Counted from the first letter of the stretch, positions 33,362-44,549 are shown. The stretch: 64,000 bases of DNA from Antilocapra americana (GCA_007570785.1 ML664163.1:1-64000); one strand, 5' to 3'. Translations and numbers: made by a program. The notes: generated from the letters alone by a model not told the origin.

Positions 33362-33985
33362 TGTCAGGGAACATTTGACAGGAGGCTTCCAGTGTGCTGT
33401 TTTCTGATGTCCCTTATCAATCCCTGAATATTCAGAGATGAGTGGAGAGGCACACCTTTCCTGGGGACAAAAGAAATGCATACATTCTTAAAGTAAAGTA
33501 ACTATTTACAGCCTTCTTCCCTCTCTGATATGGAAAGTGAGTTTTTACAACCCCCTCTCTTTGAGATGGATTCTAGCCCTATGTTTCCTGGATAAGTTGT
33601 AAGATTTTTGATCTTTATCTTTGCTGAAAAAGCTATCTTGTAAAATAGTATATATATGCCTGCATTATGCTGAATAAACACCTTTGCTCCATCAGAGCAT
33701 TGGTCCCTGTGTCTCATTTCTTTTCTCCTTCTTCCTTTTCTCTATTTCTCTCCTTCAGGCCAATCTCAGAGAACGCGAACATCCCTTGTGCTCACTAACC
33801 TGCCCCAGCTTTCAAGTCCCCCATGCGAGGGCGCCCTGTGCCTAATATGTAGCAACGCAAACTTTGTATCAGAGGTTTTATTGATGTCTCAATAAACTAG
33901 GGGATATCAGCCTCTTTTTCTTTCCTTTATTTTCTTATCGTCGTCTCTGCACCCCCAAGCCCCGGCCCATTAAAGGGCAATAACA
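33362..33985 (+). mobile_element. Solo LTR of a class II-like endogenous retrovirus
   Basis: 624 bases starting TG ('tgtcagggaa') and ending CA ('ggcaataaca'), flanked by perfect 6-bp duplications 'gtgaac' at 33356-33361 and 33986-33991. A 6-bp duplication is typical of class II (ERVK-like, betaretroviral) integrase. An 'aataaa' polyadenylation signal lies at 33672-33677, and a second 'aataaa' near 33890. No internal genes remain, so the provirus collapsed by LTR-LTR recombination. Confidence 0.85.
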
Positions 33986-33994
33986 GTGAACGAC

Positions 33995-34237
33995 TGTGGA
34001 TTTTTCTGGTGGTCCAATAAAAGGGAATCCGCTTGCCAGTGCAGGGGATATGGGTTCAATCCTTGGTCCAGGAAGATTCCATATGTAATAGGGCAACTAA
34101 GACCATGTGCCAAAACTACTGAAGCCGGAAAGCCCTACAGCCTGTGCTCTGCAGCAAGAGAAGTCAACTCACTGAGAAGCCCGAGTGCAGCAACAAGGAC
34201 CCAGTGCAGTCAAAAGTGAAATAAATAATTGTTTAAG
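33995..34237 (+). mobile_element. CHR-2-type SINE
   Basis: Head 'ggatttttctggtggtcc', box-B-like 'ggttcaatccttgg', body ending 'gtgcagtcaaaagtgaaataa'. It is adjacent to the solo LTR. Confidence 0.85.
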
Positions 34238-34975
34238 TGAATGGCTTTATGACAAAATTAAAGGTTAATTTGAAACCTCACCTAGAAATGCAAAACAAAG
34301 CTTAAAAGACAATAATACACTAATTTGGATATTCGCGTAAATAAAATCTGTATTTCTCAAATACAAAAAGAAAACAGGATCGAACTCTAAGTATGGAAAT
34401 ACCTACTTATCCTCTTTGCCTTAATTAACTCTACAAACAGAATTGGTGAATTCTGTTTTCTTAACAAGGACTATATTAGACCACCAAGGAAACAAACTTG
34501 GGAAACGGTATGACTTTCAGAGAAAGTTGTGTTAAATTATTTACAAACTGCCCAAGTTAAAAAGAGTAGAAGATAAAGAACTCTAATTATGCAAGAAGTC
34601 AATAGCTCTATTGCAAACCTCAAAATAAAAGGACTTCCATAGGAACTGGTAAATTCTGGACTGTTAAACATTGTCCCGAAAAACATAAAACTCTCACTTT
34701 ACAGAAGGAACACCAAGTGACGACTCTTGAGGAGGTACACTCTTAAGAAGGTATCATGTTTTCAAATGGGAAATGTAAGGAATGATGAAAAAATCTTTTC
34801 ATGCCTTACTAATTTTGATGATAGAAGTCACATTTGATTAGCCTTGTTAAGTGCCCATTGTCCAGAGTACCTTAGGAAGAGAGAAATGTCCTCACTTACT
34901 GCCAAACTGTCATTTAGATTTATTTAGAACCTTATTCCCATTTAAAGTTCTCACTTCAGGGTATAAACTAAAGCT
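34238..34975. other. Single-copy sequence
   Basis: About 0.7 kb with nothing recognised. Confidence 0.45.
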
Positions 34976-34977
34976 GT

Positions 34978-35424
34978 TACTGTTGTTCAGTGCTAAATCA
35001 TGTCCGACTCTTTGCGATCCCTTGAACTGCAACAACCCAGGCTTCTCTGTCCTCCACTGTTTCCTGGAGTTTGCTAAAATTCATGTCCATTGAATCAGTG
35101 ACGCTATCTATCTCATCCTCTGCTGCCCCTTCTCCTTTTGCCTTTAATCTTTCCCAGCCTCCATGTCATTTCCAATGAGTTGGCTCTTCTCATCAGGAGA
35201 AAGTATTGGAGTTTCAGCTTCAGCATCAGTCCTTCCAATGAACCCAGGATTGATCTCCTTTAGGATGGACTGGTTGGATCTCCTCGCAGTCCAAGGGACT
35301 CTCAAGAGTCTTCTCCAACACCACAGTTCAAAAGCATCAATTCTTCGGCACTCAGCTTTCTTCACCATCCAACTCTCACATCCATACCTGACTACTGGAA
35401 AAACCGTAGCCTTGACTAGCAACA
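34978..35424 (-). mobile_element. BovB 3' end, antisense
   Basis: Starts on the plus strand with 'actgttgttcagtgctaaat' and proceeds to 'ccttgactagcaa'; the minus strand reads the last ~450 bases of BovB. It meets a sense BovB head to head at 35425. Confidence 0.93.
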
Positions 35425-35538
35425 GCTAGAACTGGACATGTAACAATGGACTGGTTCCAAATCGGGAAAGGACTACGTCAAGGCTATATATTGTCCCCCT
35501 GCTTATTTAACTTATATGCAGTGTGTGTGTGTGAGTGT

Positions 35539-35582
<44 letters not shown>

Positions 35583-36498
35583 TAGCTGCTCAGTCGTGTC
35601 CGACTCTTTCCAACCCCGTGGACTGTAGCCCACCAGGCTCCTTGGTCCATGGGATTCTCCAGGTATATCATGAGAAATGCTGAACTGGATAAAACACAAG
35701 CTGGAATCAAGATTGACAAAAGAAATATCAATAACCTCAGATATGCAGATGACACCACCCTTATGGCAGAAAGTGAAAAAGAACTAAAGAGCTTCTTGAT
35801 CAAAGTGAAAGAGGAGAGTGAAAAAGTTGGCTTAAAACTCAGCATTCAGAAAACCAAGAAGATCATGGCATATAGTCCTATCACTTCATGGCAAATAGAT
35901 GGAGAAACAGTGGAAACAGTGACAGACTTTTTCAGCTTCCAAATCACTGCAGATGGTGATTGCAGCCATGAAATTAAAAGACACTTGCTCTTTGGAAGAG
36001 AAGTTATGACCAACCTTGACAGCAGAGACATTAAAGCAGAGACATTACTTTGCCGACAAAGGTTCATCTAGTCAAAGTTATGGTTTTTCCAATAGTCATG
36101 TATAGATGTGAGAGCTGGACTATAAAGAAAGCTGAGCACCAAAGAATTAATGCTTTTGAAGTGTGGTGTTGGAGAAGACTCTTGAGAGTCTCTTGGACTG
36201 CAAGAAGATCCAACCAGTCCATCCTAAGGGAAATCAGTCTTGAATGTTCATTGGAAAAGACTGAGGTTGAAGCTGAAACTCCAATACTTTGGCCACCTCA
36301 TACAAAGAACTGACTCATTTGAAAAGACTCTGCTGCTGGGAAAGATTGAAGGTGGGAGAAGGGGACAACAGAGGATGAGATGGTTGGCTGGCATCACGAC
36401 TCAATGGACATGAGTTTGAGTAAGCTCCAGGAGTTGGTGATGGACAAGGAGGCCTGGCGTGCTGCAAACAGTTGGAAACAACTGAGCGACCGAATTGA
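35425..36498 (+). mobile_element. BovB, sense, interrupted by a Bov-tA with (TG)n
   Basis: Begins in the RT region ('agaactggacatgtaacaat') and runs to the 3' end ('caactgagcgaccgaattga'). The catalytic box NLRYADDTT is encoded near 35735-35765, in a frame (35649-36071) that also carries the downstream KIDKRN-type and ITSWQIDGETVETVTDF segments. A SINE and TG repeat at 35521-35663 split the ORF upstream of the box. Confidence 0.95.
35521..35663 (-). mobile_element. Bov-tA fragment with (CA)n tail, antisense
   Basis: On the minus strand a truncated Bov-tA body (35663 to 35581) runs straight into a long CA tract (35580 to 35521, seen as TG on the plus strand). It interrupts the BovB RT frame. 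Confidence 0.88.
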
Positions 36499-37083
36499 AA
36501 GTATAAAATAGACAGAGAAAGCTTCTGACATAGACATCAGAAGCGGGCAGAAAGAGTGTCCCCTGCTAGTCTTTAGCTGGATGTTTTATGTCTGTTAGAA
36601 AGCTATGACTCAGATGAGAGACACCTCAAGGCTGATAGAGTTTCACCAGGCCCCTCTCCCACAACATGCATTTTTGAAATAGGATGGCAGGAGGTGTGTC
36701 TTTCTTCAGACACAAAACGATTGATACGAATACTGGTTTGTTATGCTATTATCAGCCCAAGGTTTGAGAAAAGAAAAAAGTTCATCTTAGCTGGAACCAT
36801 TTTAAAGAAAGGCAAATTCCAAAGCAAATACATAGTTTTATTAACATAGATTAAGAAAAATATTTCCATAAGAAAGACACATTGGTTAGTTCAAGGTTTG
36901 AGAAAAGTTAAGTTCAGATGGAAATAGGTGTCATCACGGCAACACAGAATTTTAAGAGAAAAAAAATCTGACACTTGTAGTTTGTTTCCTCCTGCAGCTT
37001 AAGGGAGAGAGAAAAACTGTCTGACACTTGCAGCCTATTTCCTCCATTCAGAGACCCCTGGACTTCCTGCCTGTTACCCTCTC
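36499..37083. mobile_element. Possible LTR-retroelement fragment with internal direct repeats
   Basis: The block is flanked by two BovB copies. It contains two pairs of direct repeats: 'aaggtttgagaaaag' near 36759 and 36893, and 'ctgacacttg' plus 'tttcctcc' near 36969 and 37021. The end 'gacttcctgcctgttaccct' reminds me of ruminant LTR sequence, but I cannot place it firmly. Confidence 0.35.
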
Positions 37084-37268
37084 ACTGGGAAAGATTGAGG
37101 GCAAGAGGAGAAGGGGGCAACAGGGGATGAGATGGTTGGATGTCATCACTGATTCAATGGACATGAGTTTGAGCAAACTCTGGGAGATAATGAAGGACAG
37201 GGAAGCCTGATGTGCTACAGTTCATGCAGTTGCAAAGAGTCAAACACAACTTAGCAACTGAAAAACAG
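37084..37268 (+). mobile_element. BovB 3'-terminal fragment
   Basis: Short copy from 'gggaaagattgagggcaaga' to 'caacttagcaactgaaaaac', the final ~180 bases of BovB. Confidence 0.88.
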
Positions 37269-37424
37269 CGAATAATATGTGAAGAGGTTTCTATTACTTC
37301 CATCCTCTCATTTGTTAATATCTTAGAGAAGAGAAGTTGTTTTCTCAAAGTCATAGTGGTATTTAAGCAGCAGAGCTAAGGAGAACTCTCTCAAATAGTG
37401 CCTTTCGAAAATACCCACAAGTCA

Positions 37425-37545
37425 CTAAGGGATCTTATTAAAATGCAGATACTGATTCTGTATGTCTGGAGGAGGACTATGATTCTGCATTCCTAATAAG
37501 CTCCTAGGTGAGGTTGGTGCTGTGTTCTGCTAAACACACTTTGAA
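37425..37545 (+). mobile_element. MER5A-like hAT element
   Basis: 'ttattaaaatgcagatactg' followed by 'tgattctgcattcctaataa' and 'gctcctaggtgaggttggtg' follows the MER5A/MER5B order. Confidence 0.6.
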
Positions 37546-38080
37546 TAAAAAAGCTCTAGAAGTACAAAACAACTTAGTGTACCTGGCATACAAGTGTCCA
37601 CTAGATAGTTTTTGAATTGTTTAACAAACACAGAGGAAAAAAAAGTTTCTAAAACTCTATTGTTGACCTTATTCTTAATCAGCAATTCTTGATTGTTACA
37701 GCTTTTCTCCACAAGGATTTTATAAAATCAAGTATTTCATGAGAGATCTGGAAGATTTTCAGGTACAAGTTGCTGCATAGTTACAAAGAGCACAATGCTG
37801 GAAAGCTGAGAGCAGACATCACCCTATGGGTGGTGTACTTAGCTTCAGTGTAGTATAGCAGACTGTTCTCTTCTCCATCCATCTTTCCATTGACCTGGCT
37901 GGTGAGAATGCTAAGATTTAATAAAATGCTTCACCCTCTATACATCATATGAGGCTACAAGGGCTGCAAAAATCCTGTCAGGAAGAGAAGATTCACTGGG
38001 AAGAGAGTTGAAGACCAATGCTAGCGAGCATTCCTACCTAAGAGTAAGTGGGTAGAAAAACTCCACATGAAAACAAGTCA
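37546..38080. other. Single-copy sequence
   Basis: Nothing recognised. Confidence 0.45.
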
Positions 38081-38083
38081 CTG

Positions 38084-38362
38084 GGACTTCCCCGGTGGCA
38101 CAGTGGATAAGAATCTGCCTGCCAACACAGTGAACACGGGTTGGCTACCTGTCGAGGAAGATTCCACATGCCACAGAGCAGCTAAGCCTGCGAGCTGCAA
38201 CTACTAAAGCTGGAGCACCTAGAGCCTATGCTCTGAAACAAGAGAAGCCACGGCAATAAGAGGCCCCAGAACAAAAAAGAGTAGTCCCCACTCACTAGAG
38301 AAAGGCTGTGTGCAGCAATGAAGACCCAGGGCGGTCAAAAACATTTTTAAAAAGCCAGTCAC
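38084..38362 (+). mobile_element. CHR-2-type SINE
   Basis: Head 'gggacttccccggtggcac', body 'tgcaactactaaagctgg', end 'gaagacccagggcggtcaaa'. The phrase 'agtcactg' on both sides (near 38076 and 38356) fits a short TSD. Confidence 0.85.
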
Positions 38363-38396
38363 TGATAAGGCAACTGCAAAGTTATTATTTAAGATT

Positions 38397-38632
38397 ATAA
38401 ACTAAGTATGCATGCATGCTCGTTTGCTTCAGGCTCCTGAAGTCTCCCTCCAGTCTTCAATCCCAGGCTCCTCTGTCCATGGGATTCTCCAGGCAAGAAT
38501 ACTGGAGTGGGTTGCCTTGCCCTCCTCTAGGGGATCTTCCTGACCCAGGGATCAAAACCACGTTCCTATGTCTCCTGCATTGCAGGTGTATTCCTTACCA
38601 CTGAGCCACCTGGAAAGCCCATAATCTAAGTA
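38397..38632 (-). mobile_element. Bov-tA SINE, antisense, with 12-bp TSD
   Basis: The element at 38409-38620 is flanked by 'ataaactaagta' and 'ataatctaagta' (11 of 12). The minus strand carries head, box B and body. The 3' terminus is degraded. Confidence 0.88.
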
Positions 38633-39550
38633 CAGGTTAATGTGTAACAACTTCCAGAAAGAGTCAGTTTTGAAACTCTTAAATTCTCCTATTTAATAAT
38701 TAAAGCCTTTTTAAGATATTGCTTAATTGAGGTATAAAAGACATCAAAAACTGTACATCAGATATTTGAAGTATGTGATTTTATAAATTGTGACAAATGT
38801 TATCTTAGAGGGTTTTTTTTCACCCTTTTATATACCTAGTTACTAAGTTTACTCCCTAGCTAACAATTCTTTGTGTTAAATTCTCTTTGTTCCAATAACT
38901 GGTGTGGTTTCTGTCCCCTGACTGAACCTTGACTAATACACGTAGAGCAGCCATCAGCAGCCATCACTGCCATCACTTACCTGCTCAGCAAATAGTTAGT
39001 TTAAAAGTTTGTATGAAATGGGATGTCACTCAAATAAAGAAAAACCACTAGGTTTGTGGTAATTTGTTATGGCAGCCCTGCAAAACTAGTACAAGTAGTA
39101 AGTGGGGAAAGACATCAATAAATTAAAAAAAAAATGTGCTTCTGTCGGGCAGTCAAAGAGCAGAATACTCTGAAAAGTAAGCATAAAATTACTTTTTATG
39201 TAATAAGTCACAACTTACCTTGGCAGATCTGAACCCAAGGTCACCAGAGTCTATAGATGGAGTAGGGGAACAAAAGTAATTTGTATATGTACCCTAGGGT
39301 ACTTGGGTACCCCAGTTCTCTAGGACATTCTTGTAGTGTGATTTTCATGAAAGTATCTGTGTGGGATAAGAGATGAAGTGATAGTTGAATAGAAATTTGG
39401 AGGGCTTGAAGATTTCTCTAAATGACAATTTGGATATTCCTGAAAGGAATGTTACTTTGGAAGGGGTGGGGTGGGGTAGAGATGGTTACTGATGCTTGCT
39501 ACTCATTCCTCCATCCAGCATAAATCATGGTGATAGCGGTGTCCCATTCT
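38633..39550. other. Mostly single-copy sequence with weak old repeats
   Basis: A stretch at about 38708-38800 ('attgaggtataaaagacatc') loosely resembles antisense old L1. Bases 39055-39095 ('gtggtaatttgttatggcag') resemble an MLT/MST LTR end. Both are too short and diverged to call confidently. Confidence 0.35.
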
Positions 39551-39554
39551 TCAT

Positions 39555-39720
39555 CTATTAATTCCTTGGGTGCAGAGGCTGAGACTCCATGCTGATCAGG
39601 AAACTAGATCCTACAAGCTGTAACTAAAGATCCTACATGCCACAATGAAGAGCAAGGATCCCACGTGCTACAACTAAGATCTGGTGAAGCCAAACACATA
39701 AAGAAAATTTTTTAAAAAAA
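39555..39720 (+). mobile_element. CHR-1-type SINE, diverged
   Basis: Contains 'gactccatgctgatcaggaa' then 'cctacatgccacaatgaaga' and 'ggtgaagccaaacacataaa' before an A-rich tail, the CHR-1 body with an internal partial repetition. Confidence 0.65.
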
Positions 39721-40324
39721 GAATATAATGACTTTCTATCAAAAGAAAAAGAAGAAGAGAAAAAAAATAAAAGACTTACAAGGTTGCAGGCCACAAGACT
39801 ATCACTACAGATATGATATAAAAATTTACACAAACAACCTCTTATTTCATAAATTAAAAAGCAAATCTTTGCCTTTTATCTTTATTTCTTCTTCCCAACT
39901 CCTTTGGGCCACTGAAATTCTCTTTGCTAAGTGCTTTTCAAGCTCCTTGATAACAGCTTTTGGTAAGTAGCCTATCATTCCAATACAATTTAGCATTCAC
40001 AGTGAAAAATGAATCTAATACCTCTCTATTTTGATAAATGCAGTTTCAATTACCTAATAACTAAAGAGTCTGGTAAACAGAGCAGGAGAGGAAAATGTTT
40101 AAATCCATTTTCTAGAGACACTCAACTGATTCCTAAGTTTTATATTTAAAATGGTACCAACAAAGTTATCTAATGAATACCAAGGATTTCCCCTTCATTT
40201 CTCAGGAAAGCTCATACATAAAACCTGGTCTAGGAAATCAGTATGGAGGAGAAAGTAGAAATGTTAATATTTACTTAACAGTGTCAAGACTACACTGGAG
40301 CCATCCATTCAAAACAATTGTGAG
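39721..40324. other. Single-copy sequence
   Basis: A-rich at the left edge (the tail of the SINE), otherwise nothing recognised. Confidence 0.45.
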
Positions 40325-40325
40325 A

Positions 40326-40507
40326 GACTTTCTGGTAGTCCAGTGGTTAAAACTCCATACTCCCAGTGCAAGGGTTCTGGGTTCAATCTCTGGTCAGGGA
40401 ACTACATCCCGCATGCTGCAACTAAAAGATCCTGTGTGCCACAACTAAGACTTGGTGCAGACAAATAAATAAAAAAATATTAAAAAAAACAACAACAACA
40501 ACAACCA
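40326..40507 (+). mobile_element. CHR-1-type SINE with (AAC)n tail
   Basis: Head 'gactttctggtagtccagtg', box-B-like 'gggttcaatctctgg', body 'tgctgcaactaaaagatcct', then an A-rich tail that has become an AAC/CAA repeat at 40487-40507. Confidence 0.87.
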
Positions 40508-40533
40508 CACACGTGAATCTAGGCTCTGAACTT

Positions 40534-40666
40534 TTAGTATTGGTGAAAAGTGAAAGTGCTAGTCCTTTAGTCATATCTGACTCTGTGACCTCATGGACTG
40601 TGGTCCACAGGCTCCTCTGTCCATGGAATTTTCCAGGAAAGAATACTGGAGTGGGTTAGTATTGGT
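40534..40666 (-). mobile_element. Truncated Bov-tA, antisense, 11-bp TSD
   Basis: The element at 40545-40655 covers only the BovB-like body. Perfect duplications 'ttagtattggt' lie at 40534-40544 and 40656-40666. Confidence 0.9.
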
Positions 40667-41207
40667 AACCTATGGGAAATGGAGTAGACGCACATGAAGG
40701 AAAAAAACTGACTATACTTTATATGTGGTAGAACATTTTCTGTTCTTTAATGAGTTGATATGATACTTTTCTAATTTTAAAAAATATAATTGCATTGTGG
40801 TGAGAAGGATTATGGGAGGAAGAAAGTGTCAATGCCTCCGCCACATGCTTTTTTCAAAAGCAAAACAGAAGTGGCAATGCCAACAGCCACTTTAGAAAGA
40901 TGTTGGTAGAGCTGAACAGGAATGCAAGAAGAAACAGAAGGTCATTGAAACACTCAAGTGTATTTAAAGCAGCTTTACTCATAGTAGCCCACACCAGGAA
41001 ACAATACAACGTCCTTCTACATTACAATGGAAAAATAAACACTAGTTACCTTTGGAAGATGCTGTTTACTGAGAACGGACCTCATGTAACCTTCTGAGCT
41101 TCTGGAAATACTCTAATTTTATCTGGGTTGTAGTTAAAGGGTGCATATGTAAAAATTCATGAACACTAAAGGTTAGTTTATTGTATATGTAATACAAGTC
41201 AATAGAA
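40667..41207. other. Single-copy sequence
   Basis: Bases 40945-41045 ('tatttaaagcagctttactc', 'acattacaatggaaaaataa') loosely resemble an L1 3' region, but not enough to call. Confidence 0.35.
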
Positions 41208-41310
41208 ACTCCAGGAGATAGTGAAGGACAGGGAAGACTAGTGTGCTGCAGTCCAGGGGGTCTCAAAGACTAGGACAAGACTTAGTGATTGAACAACAAC
41301 AACAAAAAAT
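41208..41310 (+). mobile_element. BovB 3'-terminal fragment with (CAA)n tail
   Basis: Short copy: 'aactccaggagatagtgaag', 'gtgctgcagtccagggggtc', then a CAA-repeat tail. Confidence 0.85.
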
Positions 41311-41588
41311 CACTAGGGAAAAAAAAAAAGTTGGCAATGTATTTATTGTATAAACACACTCGGGATTCTTTCATGTTGCTTAGTAAACTCTGGAGCCTGC
41401 CAACTTGTAGCCAAGAGGACCATTAGCCACATTCAGATCTCACCTCTAGGTAGAATCAGAAGATCAGTTGTAGTTCAGACCCTCCCTGGATAAATCCAAA
41501 GCCCACATCAACCTTCCCCTTGACTTGGCCACACCTTCCTACTCTGCTGATCCAGAGGCAATCATCTTCCAGAAGAGGAAGAAATAAA
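41311..41588. other. Single-copy sequence
   Basis: Nothing recognised. Confidence 0.4.
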
Positions 41589-41590
41589 TA

Positions 41591-41922
41591 CAATTGATCC
41601 TTAACCACACAGGGGTTAAAGGTTAAAGGCAGCGACTCCTCCCCAGGAATGGAAAATCTGCATACTATTCTCTCTACCTTGAAAACAAAGAAATTGATAA
41701 ATGACTCACCCAAGGGCAGGAAGTTGAAAAAGTTTGGACAGAATCAAGACTCAAATCCCAGTTCTTGCGATTCTACGTAATGTGTTCTCTAATAGAACCC
41801 AAACTTTTCCCAACACATTTAAAATCTATAAAATGAAAATACAGGCACAATGCTTATTGAGAAAAAAAAAATGTGTAAGTGAACCCTTATAGTTCAAACC
41901 TGTATTGTTGAAGTGTCAACTG
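41591..41922 (-). mobile_element. MER2-type Tigger element with MIR-like interior
   Basis: Both ends are present: 'caattgatccttaaccacac' at 41591 after TA (41589-41590), and 'gttgaagtgtcaactg' ending 41922 before TA (41923-41924). The normal MER2 body is absent. The interior (about 41680-41800) instead resembles antisense MIR ('gactcacccaagggcagg', 'agaatcaagactcaaatccc'). Confidence 0.7.
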
Positions 41923-41924
41923 TA

Positions 41925-42950
41925 CTTCTATCACTGACAGAGGTACAAATTCTCACCCAGAAAAAAACGCTTTGAGGGATCCCATAGAGTCACAATCTCA
42001 AAGGCCTCGCAGCTTTCTCTACTTGAGAACTGATAATGCTGCTCTCAGAGCACACTCATCCCAAAAGTGGGGAATGCAGGTAAGAAATAAGGGAGACACA
42101 GCCCTTCAGTGCTTCCATGTGATAGTCCCTACATTCCATCAGGTAAAGGGCACAAGTAGAACAGGATGGTCTACTCATGGCACAATCTCCCCAGTACTTG
42201 TTCCTGATTCCTCCTAGGTTTTTTCTAGTTTTCAAAGGGTGCACTCGTTTCTCTGTTTGACAGCTTGTCTTCTTCTTTGGGGTTTGTTCTAGAATTCCTC
42301 ATTCAGGACTGTGGAAAAGGAAGGGAGAAGAACACAGAAATAATAAAGATGTTAAATAGCTCCCAAAGATCATCAAAATATTGCCCAAGTAGCAGCTTTA
42401 AAATAGGAAATTGTTGACGCATTAATTTGAAATTTATGGTGCTATTATTCTCAGAGAGCATAATTTTAAAAATATAATTATAAAAATAATATTAATTTTA
42501 AAATATAATTTATATTACATAAAATATAATTCCTCCAAATGGGATTACAAACAAACTCAACCATCCTGCTTTGTTCACTAATGTCCAGTTGAGTCCTAAC
42601 TCCATGAAAAAGATCTGGAATTAATATCCTAACGTGAATATGGTCTTTTGGGCTTTCAAAAACATAGCAGCCAAGGACAAGTTCATGAACTCAGAGTAGG
42701 CTGTGCCCCAAATGTAAGAACATTGGTTACTGTAGACAGTCACCCCTTAGCTTGGGCAAACACCAACCTTCAGACACTCCAGTTACTTTTCCATTACTTC
42801 TCTTCACTTCAGATTTACTCTTTACAATCATTTCCTCAGGCACAAAAACATTCACTGTTACTCCCTCTGGGTTTTCAATGTCCAGCCTAGCTTTTTTATG
42901 TTAACAGAAGGCCTTAACATAAAACATTTTATTACTTGTTTAGGCCTCAT
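41925..42950. other. Single-copy sequence
   Basis: About 1 kb. It is AT-rich at 42465-42535, otherwise without recognised elements. Frames at 41972-42217 and 42648-42890 have no family features. Confidence 0.45.
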
Positions 42951-42951
42951 C

Positions 42952-43150
42952 TGCCGCAGGTGGCTCAGTGATAAAGAATCTGTCTGCCAATGCAGGAGAC
43001 AGGAGTTCCGTCCCTGGGTGGGGAAAATCCCCAGGAGGAGGCAATGGCAACCCACTCCAGTAGTCTTGCCTGGGAAATCCCATGGACAGAGGAACCTGGC
43101 AGGCTACAGTCCAGGGGTCACAAAGAATTGGACACGACTAAGCATGCACA
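42952..43150 (+). mobile_element. Bov-tA SINE
   Basis: Head 'gccgcaggtggctcagtgat', body 'ccactccagtagtcttgcct', end 'ttggacacgactaagcatgc'. Confidence 0.92.
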
Positions 43151-43195
43151 CATGTCAGCACAGTAGACAGACCATGCAGTTAATATGAACCCCAG

Positions 43196-43293
43196 TCCTT
43201 GACTAGCTGGTTAGCTGTGACTAGCTGACTAGCTGGTTAAATAAGTCTAAGCTTCAGTTAATTCATCTGAAAAGGATAAGATTAAGATTTAGA
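43196..43293 (+). repeat. Small imperfect tandem repeat plus MIR-like trace
   Basis: 'gactagctggttagctgt' is followed by 'gactagctgactagctgg', a short imperfect tandem. The following 'agcttcagttaattcatctg' resembles a MIR core but is too short to be sure. Confidence 0.4.
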
Positions 43294-43455
43294 TGGACTT
43301 CCCTAGTGGTCCAGTGGGTAAGACTCCAGGTTCCCAAGGCAGGCGGACCAGATGTGATCCCTGGTCAGGAAACTAGATCCCACATCCTATAAGACCCAAT
43401 GAGATCCTACATGCCACAATCAAGACACAGTGCAGCCAAATAAATAAACATTTTA
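43294..43455 (+). mobile_element. CHR-1-type SINE
   Basis: Head 'ggacttccctagtggtccag', box-B-like 'gatgtgatccctgg', tail 'gccaaataaataaacatttt'. Confidence 0.87.
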
Positions 43456-43462
43456 AAAATGA

Positions 43463-43630
43463 CTTCATTTTACATGACTTCATTTAATCCTCTCTGCAAC
43501 CCCACAAAGTAGGTATTACCCAGCCCATTTTACAGATAAGGAGACAGGCACTAAAAGGATACATAAGCTGCCCAAAGTCACACAACTTCCAAACAGCAGC
43601 CTGAGAGTGGAGGCACATGGCTCCTGGGTA
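43463..43630 (-). mobile_element. MIR SINE, antisense
   Basis: Clear antisense MIR: 'catttaatcctctctgcaac', 'cccattttacagataaggag' and 'cccaaagtcacacaactt'. Confidence 0.88.
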
Positions 43631-43736
43631 TAAACTTTCTGTTCTACTGCTTCATATGCTTCAGATAATATTAATCTTACTGCTTGGGAATTTAGGATAG
43701 TGGTCAGATTATAACAGAAATATTTAGCTAAAGATG

Positions 43737-43889
43737 GGCTTGATGTTTTGCAGGAGACCTGGGTTCGATCCCTGGCATGGCAACCCACTCCGGTGTTCTT
43801 GCCTGGAGAATTCCCAAGGACAGAGAAGCCTGGTGGGCTACAGTTCATGGGGTCGCAGAGTCGGACATGACTGACAAGCACAGCACACA
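43737..43889 (+). mobile_element. Bov-tA SINE with internal deletion
   Basis: Head fragment and box-B 'gggttcgatccctgg' join directly to 'catggcaacccactccggtg', skipping part of the body. The end is 'cggacatgactgacaagcac'. Confidence 0.88.
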
Positions 43890-44091
43890 GGGCTCAATGC
43901 TTACAAAGAAAGAAAAGTAATGATAGTCTTTGACCATCATGGGAGTAATTCATTGGTACATTTATTTAAGATATATTTGAGGGCTCAGCACTGTTTTAGA
44001 GGATGAATATGCAGGTATGAATGAAACAAAATTGTATGGTTTACCTCTGTACCTTTTCATCTGCTGCTCCTTTTGCTAAGAATGTACCTGT

Positions 44092-44093
<2 letters not shown>
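43890..44093. other. Single-copy sequence
   Basis: Possible L2-like trace near 43975-44030 ('ttgagggctcagcactgttt'), too weak to call. Confidence 0.35.
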
Positions 44094-44135
<42 letters not shown>

Positions 44136-44144
44136 ACACACACG
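44094..44144 (+). repeat. (CA)n microsatellite
   Basis: About 24 CA units interrupted by one CT. Confidence 0.97.
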
Positions 44145-44549
44145 TGCTTTGTAGTCTAGTCATTCCTCACTTTTTCCATTCAGTGTAGTAAAACTCAGTT
44201 ATTGCTCAAACTATTCTGGATTCCTACCTTCAGCACACATCTCAGATTCCCTAATTAAGCTCAAAGAGGAACAAGAGAATAAAAGAAGAATTTTTTTTAA
44301 AAAAATGAGACAAAGAAAGTAAAGAAAAAGGATGCATTTGGGGAGTTGCCAAAAGGAAGAAACCAAAAACAAAAATTAGAAATAAATAGACAGTATTAAA
44401 ATAAAGAGTGACAAGGGTCAAATGAGAAGGCAGTTTAGTAATATGTTTAGTACATGAAGGACTTTTACATGGAGAATAATAATAGGCTCTTCTCCTTAGG
44501 GAGTTATAAAGGAGGAAATCATTTGTAGTGAAAGTGGTACAGAAAGAGT
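44145..44549. other. Single-copy A-rich sequence
   Basis: Nothing recognised. Confidence 0.4.
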
